The position numbers were made by a program, and so were the translations under genes. The notes beneath the pieces are model-generated. The model did not search any database. It worked only from the letters and a program-made list of their open reading frames with translations, and was not told the origin of the DNA. From positions 1 to 38,595 of IMG/VR virus record IMGVR_UViG_3300048928_000623: a stretch of 38,595 nucleotides of DNA. The stretch is one strand, 5' to 3'. Positions 38,406 to 38,595 of the stretch are shown one piece after another (position 1 is the first letter of the stretch; each line of letters starts with the position of its first letter). The DNA is from a virus.

Positions 38406-38595
38406 AATGAACATCGGCTCCGCGCTTCTCGAGCAAACGCTTGGCAGCGCGGAGCACGATCACGCGATAGTTTCCATCGATCTTCAGCGTGTCAGCGTGA
38501 TCATCGAGGTTGATGAATTTGCCCTTGAGCGGCTTCGGCAGGGAAAGGGTCTGAAGCCAATTGTCTGCATCCCTGAGAGCATTTTCCCAGCTCAT
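38365..38595 (-). CDS. Hypothetical protein at the window edge
   Basis: A 76-aa protein whose start codon is the last three bases of the window. It contains DADNWLQTLSLPKPLKGKF and a basic strand-helix segment (YRVIVLRAAKRLLEKRGADV). It is convergent with dam and overlaps its end. Upstream context is outside the window. Not recognised. Confidence 0.5.
   Translation of the reverse strand: MSWENALRDADNWLQTLSLPKPLKGKFINLDDHADTLKIDGNYRVIVLRAAKRLLEKRGADVHFTEPPWSPSALDE

Noticed and set aside
1-38595. CRISPR array, tRNA and rRNA genes, insertion sequences
   Set aside because: I saw no regularly spaced direct repeats, no cloverleaf or T-loop signature, and no transposase or terminal inverted repeats.

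Overview
The window reads as an almost complete temperate siphovirus genome or prophage with a lambda-like architecture. It holds terminase, portal, S49-type head protease, scaffold, capsid, tail-chaperone frameshift, tape measure, lysis, an O-like replication initiator, ParB, a tyrosine integrase and a Dam methylase. The DNA is GC-rich and no host housekeeping gene, tRNA or rRNA is visible. The integrase style and the gene-start motif described below make me suspect a Verrucomicrobiota host, but that is a weak inference. The window begins on an ATG and ends on the start codon of a minus-strand gene, so the true ends of the element are not seen.

Layout. 1-440: a Cse60-like small protein, a possible 24-residue membrane peptide, and a repeat-rich stretch before the terminase (candidate packaging site). 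440-9707: head and connector genes (terS, terL, gpW-like, portal, S49 protease, scaffold, capsid, head-fibre-like protein, connector and tail-completion candidates). 9733-19646: tail genes, including a -1 frameshifted chaperone pair, a 575-aa tape measure, a 639-aa protein with 62 cysteines, and fibre-like proteins. 19648-23870: lysis cassette (holin candidates, cysteine/histidine endolysin) followed by two more fibre-like or secreted proteins. 23845-32510, minus strand: a long operon, mostly coupled by 4-nt overlaps, with an RHH regulator at its head, many small unknown proteins, a HerA/FtsK-like ATPase, an O-like initiator and ParB. 32511-32618: a divergent control region with repeated operators. 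32619-36436: a second RHH regulator, a secreted protein, the integrase and a membrane protein resembling putative abortive-infection proteins. 36393-38595: two minus-strand genes, the Dam methylase and a final minus-strand gene.

Three dispersed sequence systems cut across the genes and are the most interesting content. (1) GTTGACA lies 13-16 nt before the start codon of nine plus-strand openings (exactly 16 nt in six). It occurs where a gene is not translationally coupled to its upstream neighbour. (2) The 14-bp palindrome TCCAGACGTCTGGA, or one single-base variant, occurs seven times across the window, once inside the 3' end of parB; it is a candidate ParB or repressor site family. (3) GTTCCC-N5-GGGAAC occurs five times plus one near-match. 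Three copies and the near-match cluster with other palindromes in an AT-rich patch inside the initiator gene, which looks like an intragenic lambda-O-type replication origin.

Working model (inference): the two RHH proteins control the divergent promoters. The minus operon supplies replication and partition or genome handling. The plus-strand late genes are expressed as a chain of coupled blocks, most opened by a TTGACA element.
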